Positions 1 to 8,200 of a stretch of 64,000 nt of DNA are shown here, piece by piece. The notes under the pieces are model-generated. The model ran no database searches and was not told the origin of the DNA. It saw only the letters and a list, made by a program, of their open reading frames with translations. Position 1 is the first letter of the stretch. Each line of letters begins with the position of its first letter. The position numbers and the translations under genes were made by a program. The stretch comes from Sneathiella litorea (lineage in GTDB: Bacteria; Pseudomonadota; Alphaproteobacteria; Sneathiellales; Sneathiellaceae): the NCBI RefSeq assembly GCF_009882915.1, contig NZ_WTUW01000001.1, positions 186,357-250,356 on the forward strand, read 5' to 3'.

Positions 1-2
1 TA

Positions 3-701
3 AATCCAAAAATGACGTCGGAGTATTTTGCGGCGCTCGATTTGGCGAATACCAACCCGGATGTCAAAATCATAATTATTTCGGGCAGGGGCAAGGGATT
101 GTCTGGCGGTGTTGACCTGAAGCTGCTGGATACTTACGGCCCAACGGAAATGAAAGCCTTTCTCTCCCGCTTCTATGTTGAGATGATTGACAAGGTTCGT
201 GCATTATCAAAACCCATTATGGCATCAGTACATGGTTACGCCATGGAAGGGGCCTGCACGCTCGCTTTCGCCTGCGATATGGTCATTGCCTCGTCGGATG
301 CGAAATTCGGCTATCCCGGCGTTCCCAATCTTGCGGCGCCTCCCGGTATGCATGTTTGGTTTTTGCAGCGGTTGATTGGCCGCATGAAAGCTGCGGAATT
401 GATATATACAGGCGATACCATTTCCGCAATTGAAGCGGAGCGGCTGGGTATGATTACCCGCGTTGTTGCACCAGAAGACCTGACATCAGAAAGCCGAAAA
501 CTAGCATCAAAAGTCGCGGAAATGTCGCCTGTCGGCCTGAAATCGGCACGTGAATTGATCTATCGCATGGAAAATATGGACTTTAAAACCGTCCCGGGTA
601 CGGCCCTAGATGCAGTTGCTCTTGCATTTGCGTCGGAAGATAGCAAGGAAGCCCGCCGTGCCTTCGTTGAAAAGCGCAAACCCGTCTGGACAGGGAAATA
701 G
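3..701 (+). CDS. Enoyl-CoA hydratase/isomerase family protein, 5' end cut by window edge
   Basis: The reading frame is open from the first bases of the window, so the N-terminus lies outside it. The in-frame residues before the first ATG (position 12) read as the usual lead-in (..NPKM) to the crotonase fold, so that ATG is internal. Crotonase landmarks are an oxyanion-hole region (SGRGKGLSGGVDLKLL) and a second one near residues 77-90 (HGYAMEGACTLAFACD). The usual second catalytic Glu region reads PGVPNLAAPPGM, without the standard GxxPxxG spacing. The family hydrates or isomerises acyl-CoA thioesters. Downstream nitronate monooxygenase, acyl-CoA dehydrogenase and acyl-CoA synthetase genes suggest a catabolic neighbourhood. 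Family call is firm; substrate is unknown. Confidence 0.88.
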   Translation, partial: NPKMTSEYFAALDLANTNPDVKIIIISGRGKGLSGGVDLKLLDTYGPTEMKAFLSRFYVEMIDKVRALSKPIMASVHGYAMEGACTLAFACDMVIASSDAKFGYPGVPNLAAPPGMHVWFLQRLIGRMKAAELIYTGDTISAIEAERLGMITRVVAPEDLTSESRKLASKVAEMSPVGLKSARELIYRMENMDFKTVPGTALDAVALAFASEDSKEARRAFVEKRKPVWTGK

Positions 702-731
702 GGCTGAAAATTCATGTAAACTTTCAGCCCT
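700..731. terminator. Hairpin between convergent genes
   Basis: AGGGCTGAAA (700-709) pairs perfectly with TTTCAGCCCT (722-731) around a 12-nt loop. It sits between the convergent enoyl-CoA hydratase and nitronate monooxygenase genes and starts on the stop codon of the former. There is no long T-tract on either side, so a bidirectional terminator is likely but not certain. Confidence 0.55.
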
Positions 732-745
732 GAATTCAAGCTCGA

Positions 746-1723
746 TTATGCCGCTGTAAGGCTGTTGAGGCGCCCTTTGATGATTGCTTCCGCCTCAGTC
801 ATGATTCGGTCAATCAACTCCTTACAGGTCGGGTTATCATGGATCAGGCCCGCAACCATTCCGCAACTCCAGGCCCCCGCATTCATATCACCTTTCTGCA
901 TCACCTTTGGATAGACACCGCCCACCAGATCAACAATATCCTCGATCTTGGTATTCGCGCCCTTCTCGCGTTCAATCTCGAGAACCTTTTCGACGGCGGG
1001 GTTATCAAGTACACGTTCGGTATTGCGAAGCGGGCGCATAATCAGCCGAGTATCCAGTTCTGACGCGGCAATGATGGTATCCTTAACATTCTGATGAATG
1101 GGTGCCTCTTTCGTCACCATGAAGCGTGTGCCCATATTGATGCCGTCCGCGCCCAGCGCCAGTGAGGCGACAAGCTGTTGCGCATTACCTATGCCGCCTG
1201 AGGCGACAAACGGGATGTCCAGCTCTTCCGCCGCGCGCGGTAGCAGGATCATGTTCGGAATATCATCTTCACCTGGATGACCGCCACATTCGAAACCGTC
1301 AACACTGACCGCGTCACAGCCAATCCTCTGGGCCTTTAATGAATGTCTGACCGAGGTACATTTATGAATAACCTTGATACCGGCGTCCTTTAACGCAGGC
1401 ATATAGGCTTCCGGACTACGGCCTGCGGTTTCAACAATCTTGACGCCACCCTTGACGATCGCCTCGATATATTCTGGATAAGGCGGCGCCGCAAAGGTTG
1501 GCAGGAATGTCAGGTTGACGCCAAAGGGCTTGTCCGTCATGTCTTTGCACCGCGCAATTTCATTCGCGAGGTCGGCAGGAGTTTTCTGTGTCAGTCCCGT
1601 GATAATACCAAGACCACCCGCGTTAGACACGGCCGACGCAAGCTCGGCGAGACCAACAAAATGCATTCCACCTTGGATGATCGGATGTTCAATGCCAAAA
1701 AGTTCGGTTATTTTTGTTTTCAT
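746..1723 (-). CDS. Nitronate monooxygenase-family FMN enzyme
   Basis: 325 residues, a single (beta/alpha)8 flavoprotein of the nitronate monooxygenase / 2-nitropropane dioxygenase / FabK superfamily. The N-terminal IEHPIIQGGM motif, the VDGFECGGHPG segment near residue 148, and the phosphate-binding VASGGIG ... ALGADGINMGTRF stretch are all present. Family members oxidise alkyl nitronates (such as propionate-3-nitronate) or act as FMN-dependent enoyl reductases, and sequence alone does not separate these here. It runs toward the enoyl-CoA hydratase gene and is followed upstream by acyl-CoA dehydrogenase and acyl-CoA synthetase genes on the same strand, with a gap of about 150 bp, so a role in acyl-CoA catabolism is as plausible as nitronate detoxification. 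Confidence 0.88.
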   Translation of the reverse strand: MKTKITELFGIEHPIIQGGMHFVGLAELASAVSNAGGLGIITGLTQKTPADLANEIARCKDMTDKPFGVNLTFLPTFAAPPYPEYIEAIVKGGVKIVETAGRSPEAYMPALKDAGIKVIHKCTSVRHSLKAQRIGCDAVSVDGFECGGHPGEDDIPNMILLPRAAEELDIPFVASGGIGNAQQLVASLALGADGINMGTRFMVTKEAPIHQNVKDTIIAASELDTRLIMRPLRNTERVLDNPAVEKVLEIEREKGANTKIEDIVDLVGGVYPKVMQKGDMNAGAWSCGMVAGLIHDNPTCKELIDRIMTEAEAIIKGRLNSLTAA

Positions 1724-1873
1724 GGATGCCTCCAGTTAATTATTATTTTTGTTCTTTATAGGAAGCGATCTCTCACGCGGCAACAGCCAGTCGCAAAAAG
1801 CTTTCCTTGTGACCGATTATTTAACGACCTGCCTGCCCAATTGGCAATCATCAATTGTTCTTTTTGGCATTAA

Positions 1874-3547
1874 TTATTTTTGAGCTCCGGCGCGCACTAG
1901 AATCGCATCGAAGTCGGTGCCCTCTGGCAAGGTTCCATATGCGCCGGACCAATAGTCACCCAGACGCGAGGCGCAGAAGGCGTCTGACACGGCAGCGGGC
2001 GCGTGCTGGACAAGCAAAGCAGCTTGCCAGGCGAGCGCCATCATTTCTGTTATCCGCCGGGCGCGCGACTCAAAGTTGCGGGTGTCGGCAACTTCCGTCT
2101 TCAGACGCGCAATATGGCTATCAAGCTGGCGACTACCACCCTTAGCTTGCTCAATTTCCGCAAAAAAGGCAGGCAATGCGCTTGCATCTTTGTAAAGTGT
2201 CCGCAACACATCGAGACAAATGACATTGCCAGAACCCTCCCAGATACTATTGACCGGCGCTTCTCGATACAATCTCGGTAAAATACTTTCTTCAATATAA
2301 CCGGGACCTCCGTGGCATTCCATCGCCTCATAAACATAGCCTGGCGTCCGCTTGCAAATCCAATACTTCCCAACCGCCGTCCCGAGGCGCGCAAGTGCCG
2401 CTTCCGCTGTATCTGTCTCTACTGAACCTATCGCGCGGCCAAGGCGCAAGAAAAGAGCCGTCGCCGCCTCCGATTCCAACGCGAGATCAGCAAGCACATT
2501 CTGCATCAATGGTTGCTGGATCAGCTTCTTCTGAAAGGCGGAGCGATAACTCGCATGGTGAATTGCCTGGGTCAACGCCTGGCGCATCAATGCCGCGGAA
2601 CCGACCGCACAATAGTAGCGTGTTCCTTGCACCATCTCGATGATTGTAGGTACGCCTCGCCCCTCTTCCCCCAGCATCAAGCCCCAGGCGTCGACAAATT
2701 CCATTTCGCTGGACGCATTCGATTTATTCCCAAGCTTGTCTTTAAGGCGCTGAATATACAAACCATTGCGAGCACCATCAGGACGCCATCGAGGCAGTAG
2801 AAAGCAGCTAAGTCCATTCTCCGTGTAGGCAAGAGAGAGAAAGGCATCTGACATGGGCGCCGAGCAAAAGAACTTATGCCCGGTCAGGATATAGGGTGCG
2901 CCCGAACCACGGGCTGATCCTTCCGGTATTGCCTTTGTTGAATTGGCGCGCACGTCAGACCCACCCTGCTTCTCCGTCATGAACATACCCATGGTAATGC
3001 TTTTCTTTTCGCTTGCCGGGATATCGCGTGGGTCATATTCCTTCGCCAGCAAGCGGGGTATCCATTCATCTGCAATTTCTGGCGTTGCTTTAAGGGCCGG
3101 TAATACCGCGTAGCTCATTGCCATCGGACAAAGAACGCCGCCCTCAATCTGGTTGAGAAGATAGGAGAGCGCTCCATGAGCCACATGATTTCCTGCCCGC
3201 GAGTTGTTCCATGCAAAGCTCGGCACGTCATTGGCAATCGCAAGATCCATCAGGCTATGGTAGGCTGGATGAAAGGTCACCTGGTTGATCCGCATACCGT
3301 TGCGGTCGAAGGCTTTCATTTCCGGCGGATATCGGTTGGCCTGATTGGCCCATTCAAGCGTTTCTTCTGATCCTACCTTAAAGGCAAAATCAATGATCTC
3401 CCGTTCAGCCCATCCGGCCCCTTCCCGAAGCAACCCTTCCTGCAACGGCAGATCATTACCATAGAGATCCTGATCCCCCAGTATCGGCGGAACATTAGTC
3501 ACGTCATGGGTCGGCAGATTGGAAATCGGACTACGGATAGTCATCAT
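1874..3547 (-). CDS. AidB-type acyl-CoA dehydrogenase family flavoprotein
   Basis: 557 residues, longer than ordinary acyl-CoA dehydrogenases (about 380) and matching the AidB subfamily (about 540). AidB-like features are MFMTEKQGGSDVRANST near residue 190, the region TGHKFFCSAPMSDAFL, and the C-terminal ECHGGPGYIEE ... LPRLYREAPVNSIWEGSGN block typical of AidB. AidB binds FAD and DNA and is linked to alkylation stress in Escherichia coli, and the same fold includes true acyl-CoA dehydrogenases and fungal nitroalkane oxidase. A TAGGAG ribosome-binding site precedes the start (tandem ATG ATG). The acyl-CoA synthetase gene lies 54 bp upstream on the same strand, so co-transcription is likely. 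Whether it acts on acyl-CoA, on nitro compounds or protects DNA is open. Confidence 0.88.
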   Translation of the reverse strand: MMTIRSPISNLPTHDVTNVPPILGDQDLYGNDLPLQEGLLREGAGWAEREIIDFAFKVGSEETLEWANQANRYPPEMKAFDRNGMRINQVTFHPAYHSLMDLAIANDVPSFAWNNSRAGNHVAHGALSYLLNQIEGGVLCPMAMSYAVLPALKATPEIADEWIPRLLAKEYDPRDIPASEKKSITMGMFMTEKQGGSDVRANSTKAIPEGSARGSGAPYILTGHKFFCSAPMSDAFLSLAYTENGLSCFLLPRWRPDGARNGLYIQRLKDKLGNKSNASSEMEFVDAWGLMLGEEGRGVPTIIEMVQGTRYYCAVGSAALMRQALTQAIHHASYRSAFQKKLIQQPLMQNVLADLALESEAATALFLRLGRAIGSVETDTAEAALARLGTAVGKYWICKRTPGYVYEAMECHGGPGYIEESILPRLYREAPVNSIWEGSGNVICLDVLRTLYKDASALPAFFAEIEQAKGGSRQLDSHIARLKTEVADTRNFESRARRITEMMALAWQAALLVQHAPAAVSDAFCASRLGDYWSGAYGTLPEGTDFDAILVRAGAQK

Positions 3548-3601
3548 GGTGCTCCTATTTCTTATAAAAGCGCGATTGTCCTCTCTATATGGGGCGGAGT
3601 A

Positions 3602-5488
3602 TCACTCTTGCCAAACCACTTCGTGGCGAAGTGTATACGATCCCAGCCGCTCAGCGATTTGGTTCCCTAGCGTCGCTTTATCTGCACCAGAAACTATAAT
3701 CGTCGCCAAACTACCATGCACAGGATGGTTATCAACACCAACCACGATTGAAACTCCGCTGCCTTTGAGGGGTTCAAGTTCTGCTGTGAAAACCTTCTCC
3801 GCTGCATCGTGACGCAAGGCCGGCTTGAAAATTTTACCAACACCAGTGAGCGGCATCGCGTCGATGATCGTGAGGTCTGCCGGATTAGCTGCTCTTTCCG
3901 GAATTCTCTCACGCGCAAAATCCTTAAGTTCCTCAATCGTCACCTTAATATCCGGCTTAAGCTGGACATACGCGACAGGAATTTCGCCCGCATATGAATC
4001 TGGACGGCCTACTGCCGCAGCAAGCTCAACAGCCGGATGTTCGTGCAGGGCCTCCTCTATGATGGAGGGATCAATATTATGGCCGCCCCTGATGATAATA
4101 TCTTTCGCGCGACCCGTGAGCCAAATATATCCATCGGCATCAATTCGACCGAGATCTCCAGAGCGAAACCAGCCATCTCGCGTGAACGTTGTCTGATTAT
4201 ATGCTGTCTGGACATAGCCCGACATGACGCAGACGCCTTTCATAATGATCTCCCCAATTTCATCGGGCTCGGCAAATCGCTCAATATTTCCGCCTTCATC
4301 AATATGGGCCGCCTCAATATCAACAAACGGCAACCGCAGCCCGACCGACCCGAACCGCGCCTCCCCCTGTTGCGGTTGCATTGTTGTGAAAGATGTCACC
4401 TCCGTCATGCCGTATCCTTCGAGCATCGGCACTTCCGAAAGATCACTAATCGCCTTCAAAACCTCAATCGGTGCCGCGGACCCGCCAGTGAGCCCCGCCC
4501 GGAGCGTACTGATATCGGCATCCCCCACCGGAATGTTCAGCAGCGCGGACATCATTGTTGGCACGCCGCCAAGAACCGTGATGCCGTATTTCTCGACGAG
4601 CCTCCAGTAATTGCCAATAACCTGCGGATCACGAAACCCTTGCGGGCTTGCTATTACCAAAGTCGCGCCATTTAACATGGGGACAAGACCGACAACGATT
4701 GATCCGCTGATATGAAACATGGGCAACCCGGCTAGCAGGCAATCCGTGTTTGAATAACCGAGGCCGAAAGCGCTAATCGCAACCTGGGAAAGTTGCATTC
4801 TGTTGGTATGCGGCGCAAGTTTTGGAACGCCGGTCGTCCCCCCTGTGTGATAATAGCCGACCACGTCATCCAGCGCGTCATTGCGCGGGCCATTGATGCC
4901 ACTTGCATCCTGCTTGGCGATCAGTTCATCATATGGGAATATCTTTTTGCCGTCACATTCTGCACCGCCACCAAGAACATAAACCGCTTTGAGGCTAGGC
5001 ATTCGCTCAATGACGTAGGCCGCCTTCTCCCATAATTCAGGGCTTAACGCCGGGCCCGTCGCAATCAGAATTGTGGCATTGGCCGCTTCGGCGATCCCGA
5101 GGATATGATCCGGCTCCAGCAGGGGATTAACCGCATTGACCATCCCAACCGCTTCGGCGCCAAGCATAGTGAAATAGGCCTGCGGACAAAGCGGAATGAG
5201 ATAGGTTACCGTCTCGCCTTTATGGAGGTCCGCGGAAAGAAACAGATTAGCCGTTTGATTGACCTTGGCGAGCAATTCACGATAGGTGATTGCCTTACTT
5301 TCACCCATTGGGTCTCCCGGCGGTAGGGCAATCAAGGCCGGTTTATCTGAATATTGCTCAACCGCCGCACAAAATGCGTCATAGACATTTTGAAACGGCA
5401 TCCATTTTTCAATCGGTGTTTCTTCAAATTTCTCCACGTCTTTTAGGTTGAAGAAAGGCAAATTGAATTCACTGATGGTTTTCACCAT
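3602..5488 (-). CDS. AMP-dependent acyl-CoA synthetase
   Basis: 628 residues, ANL superfamily. Core motifs are in order: P-loop YYHTGGTTGVPK near residue 213, YGMTEVTSF near 360, the GDLGRIDADGYIWLTGRAKDIIIRGG hinge region near 440-465, and a C-terminal TGVGKIFKPAL segment with the adenylation lysine near 560. These enzymes activate a carboxylic acid to the acyl-AMP and then to the CoA thioester in the cytoplasm. A GGGAGGA ribosome-binding site supports the start. The gene leads a likely operon with the AidB-type dehydrogenase and perhaps the nitronate monooxygenase gene. Chain-length preference cannot be told from the sequence. Confidence 0.92.
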   Translation of the reverse strand: MVKTISEFNLPFFNLKDVEKFEETPIEKWMPFQNVYDAFCAAVEQYSDKPALIALPPGDPMGESKAITYRELLAKVNQTANLFLSADLHKGETVTYLIPLCPQAYFTMLGAEAVGMVNAVNPLLEPDHILGIAEAANATILIATGPALSPELWEKAAYVIERMPSLKAVYVLGGGAECDGKKIFPYDELIAKQDASGINGPRNDALDDVVGYYHTGGTTGVPKLAPHTNRMQLSQVAISAFGLGYSNTDCLLAGLPMFHISGSIVVGLVPMLNGATLVIASPQGFRDPQVIGNYWRLVEKYGITVLGGVPTMMSALLNIPVGDADISTLRAGLTGGSAAPIEVLKAISDLSEVPMLEGYGMTEVTSFTTMQPQQGEARFGSVGLRLPFVDIEAAHIDEGGNIERFAEPDEIGEIIMKGVCVMSGYVQTAYNQTTFTRDGWFRSGDLGRIDADGYIWLTGRAKDIIIRGGHNIDPSIIEEALHEHPAVELAAAVGRPDSYAGEIPVAYVQLKPDIKVTIEELKDFARERIPERAANPADLTIIDAMPLTGVGKIFKPALRHDAAEKVFTAELEPLKGSGVSIVVGVDNHPVHGSLATIIVSGADKATLGNQIAERLGSYTLRHEVVWQE

Positions 5489-6005
5489 TCTTGTCCTCCC
5501 ATAATTTCACCATTGCTTCTTCTTTTGAGGACGTTAATCCATCCTTCTTTTAAGGTTCATGATGCCAGATACAGCGCAGGAAACAATCAGTAATTGCGCT
5601 AAACAGACTTTAATCCCCTGCCAACCCGCGGCAGAATAATTGCTCCTTTCCCCAATCCTTGTATTATGCACGAGCGTCCTCCCTGGCAGATGGAGGTCAA
5701 AATGTCCCAATCTCGCCTCTGCTGCATATCGATGAAATCACTCATCCAATTCTCCAGCACGGCACGGCTAGAGCTAAGATCCAAGGACCACTAACGATCG
5801 CCGAGTGATATCGTCTTTGGAGTTCTTTGGCCGTTAACGCTCCAACTGAAAACAGTACCGAAGTGGCCGGACATGTAAACAATATAGGGGCTCATGTTTT
5901 TATGCTCGCCCGCTACACCCGAAGGTGTTTATGCTATCAATGCAGGTTATCTTGATAAGAGACCCCTCGGAACATCGGCAATAAGGGAACAGGTTCAAAA
6001 GCAAT
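5489..6005. other. Intergenic region without a recognised gene
   Basis: 517 bases between the divergent acyl-CoA synthetase and PfkB-kinase genes. It must hold both promoters, but I see no convincing paired -35/-10 elements, RNA gene or repeat. A 61-codon minus-strand frame (5599-5784) is open but resembles nothing known and has no clear ribosome-binding site. Confidence 0.5.
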
Positions 6006-7064
6006 ATGAAAGATTTCTCCCGGTTAAACGCGCTTACAATTGGATCGGCAACTATTGATGTTATTGCCTCGGTCGATGACCGGGATATCGAACGGATGAC
6101 CATGCATAACGCCACGTCGTCTTTTCTACTACTCGAGGAAGGCCGGAAAATAGATGTAAGCTCCATCAAGTCTTCAGTTGGTGGAGGCGGGACTAATTCA
6201 GCCGTAGCTTTAGCGCGGCTTGGATACCAGACGACCGCTCTCGTTCGGATCGGCAAAGACTTGGAGGGCGATAAAATTAGGGACGTACTCGCATTGGAGA
6301 AAATCAATACCGAGCTGATGATAACGGACGATAACTTACCGACTGGCCAGGCGATTATGGTCATGTCCCATGTTCGCAACCCAACCATCTTCACGAACCG
6401 AGGATCCAATACTGCGCTCCGTGATGACGAGATTAAACCGGATCTCTTTAAAAACAGAAATCTTGTGTATATCGCCAGCCTCTCCGGCAACTCCGCTGCC
6501 TGCCTTACGAAAATTACCCGCCTGGCAAAGGAAGCAGGTGCCTTTGTTGCGACAAACCCTGGTATCCGCCAGATTACCTATTGGTCCGGTGACATTATCG
6601 AGGCGTTATCCCATGTCGACTTACTGTCGATTAATGCCGTCGAGGCTGAACAGCTTGCTCTTACACTCTTGCCCAAGGGTCAACTGGCGCAGTCTGAAAG
6701 AATAAGTGGAGATGGCCCTGAACTTTTAGAGAAGGGCCTGGGCGGACGGTCATTTGAAAGTTTTATACGGGAAGTATGCAAAATCGGACCCAAAATAGTT
6801 CTTGTCACCAATGGTGCCGAGGGGGCCTATGCAGGAACGCCTGACGGCATTCGCTTTCATCCCGCTGGCAAATCAGAAGTAAGCAATACAGCAGGCGCCG
6901 GTGATGCGTTCGCAACAACTTTTTCTGCCTATGCGGCCGTTAACAAAGACCTCGATATATGCCTCAAGGCGGCGACAGCAAACGCCCTCTCTGTAATTGC
7001 GGCGCCAGATACGCAAGGAGGGTTGCTTAAAAAAACAGAGATAGACGCTGCCGTCTGTGCTTAG
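6006..7064 (+). CDS. PfkB/ribokinase-family carbohydrate kinase
   Basis: 352 residues of the ribokinase/adenosine kinase fold. The glycine-rich substrate region SVGGGGTNSAVALARLG is near residues 58-74, and the PfkB signature 2 NTAGAGDAFATTF, with the catalytic Asp, is near 297-309. An ATP-site segment LVTNGAEGAYAG precedes it. The enzyme should phosphorylate a sugar or nucleoside hydroxyl in the cytoplasm; which one is not visible. The ribosome-binding site is weak. The FecR-domain gene follows 162 bp downstream on the same strand but is probably a separate unit. Confidence 0.9.
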   Translation: MKDFSRLNALTIGSATIDVIASVDDRDIERMTMHNATSSFLLLEEGRKIDVSSIKSSVGGGGTNSAVALARLGYQTTALVRIGKDLEGDKIRDVLALEKINTELMITDDNLPTGQAIMVMSHVRNPTIFTNRGSNTALRDDEIKPDLFKNRNLVYIASLSGNSAACLTKITRLAKEAGAFVATNPGIRQITYWSGDIIEALSHVDLLSINAVEAEQLALTLLPKGQLAQSERISGDGPELLEKGLGGRSFESFIREVCKIGPKIVLVTNGAEGAYAGTPDGIRFHPAGKSEVSNTAGAGDAFATTFSAYAAVNKDLDICLKAATANALSVIAAPDTQGGLLKKTEIDAAVCA

Positions 7065-7226
7065 CCCTACAGGCGGCTAAAATTTTATAGCCCCTTTTGC
7101 TGCCTCTGCTCAGCCTGAATATTTTATGACTATGTGATCCTTTAACGTAATAGCTTCGTATGAGTTGATATCACGTTATGGTCTGGTCGCCCCTCATGGC
7201 TCGATTTTATACTCTAGGAGAGCGGT

Positions 7227-7862
7227 ATGTTTAAGAATTTGTTTGTGATTTTTTCGCTGGTTATAGGAATTCAACTTGCTTCAGCCGGCGTCAGCATAGC
7301 TGCCAACCCGGAAGTCGGCGAAGTTACTCGCCTGCAAAGTAATGCGACCATAGTGCGCGATGGTAAGACCATTCCAATGGAAGTCGGCTCAATAATAATG
7401 GAGAACGACGAGATCAACTCCGAGGATATGGCCCGCATAGAAATTACGTTTATGGATGGAACAACTCTCCTGATAGGCGAAAATGCGCGCATTGAAGTTG
7501 ATCAATATATCTATGACCCGGACAATAGCATAGGCAAGGCCATAATTGGTGCGCTTCAGGGTCCCTTCCGCTTTATCACCGGCAAAATAAGTGAAATGAA
7601 GAACAAGCAGGTGGAGATCAAAAGCAGCGCGGCAACAATCGGAGTGCGCGGCACTGATTTTTGGGGAGGGCCTCTGCAGGGAACTTATGGAATATATCTG
7701 TTTGAAGGGACGATTGTCATCTTTAATGCCGAAGGGGGACGGATTGTCAGCACCCCGGGAACCGGTGTAAATCTCGATGGTATCAATAAAACTCCCGGTG
7801 AGGTTACCGTATGGGATGCAGCACGCGCTCAGGCTGCAGTTGCGACCATTACATTTAGATAG
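7227..7862 (+). CDS. Secreted FecR-domain protein
   Basis: 211 residues with an N-terminal signal peptide, likely cleaved after SIAA near residue 26. A single FecR domain follows, with a DGTTLLIGENARIEVDQYIYD segment near 77-95 and the conserved SSAATIGVRGTDFW motif near 133-146. Classical FecR proteins are membrane anti-sigma regulators of iron uptake. This one has no transmembrane anchor or cytoplasmic sigma-binding part and no sigma factor or TonB receptor gene next to it, so it belongs to the stand-alone secreted FecR type of unknown role. The AGGAGAGCGGT sequence before the ATG is a good ribosome-binding site. Confidence 0.85.
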   Translation: MFKNLFVIFSLVIGIQLASAGVSIAANPEVGEVTRLQSNATIVRDGKTIPMEVGSIIMENDEINSEDMARIEITFMDGTTLLIGENARIEVDQYIYDPDNSIGKAIIGALQGPFRFITGKISEMKNKQVEIKSSAATIGVRGTDFWGGPLQGTYGIYLFEGTIVIFNAEGGRIVSTPGTGVNLDGINKTPGEVTVWDAARAQAAVATITFR

Positions 7863-8200
7863 GGACTGCAAAATTCCGCTTCCTCTGATCTAGAAATACC
7901 TGCAGGTGATCATAAAAAAAGTAGTGCGCCCCCAATCCCTGTCGCCCTAAAGATATGCAATGCGGCGTTCGCTTTCGACATCGGGATTATCGGCGCCCGC
8001 GATTAAGCTTGGAGAAGCATGAATTATACATACATAGGGCGAGATATAGGAGGGAGGAGAGTTGGCAGGTTTCTTAATACCTGACAGCTCAAACATTGAG
8101 CTTTCAACTATCTCTGCATACAAATAATGAGACGAATTATTATTCGAGGCTGTGACAATTACATCTTATTTACGTTGCAGCGCTAACTAACTGACTGGCT
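7863..8200. other. Intergenic region, nothing recognised
   Basis: 338 bases between the convergent fecR-domain gene and dctM. No gene-sized frame, tRNA or clear intrinsic terminator was seen. Composition is AT-richer than the flanking genes. Confidence 0.5.

Noticed and set aside
4037-4675. 212-codon plus-strand frame
   Set aside because: It lies entirely antisense to the well-supported acyl-CoA synthetase gene and has low-complexity shadow composition.
5599-5784. 61-codon minus-strand frame in the acyl-CoA synthetase/PfkB gap
   Set aside because: No recognisable motif, no clear ribosome-binding site and no operon context; more likely a chance frame.
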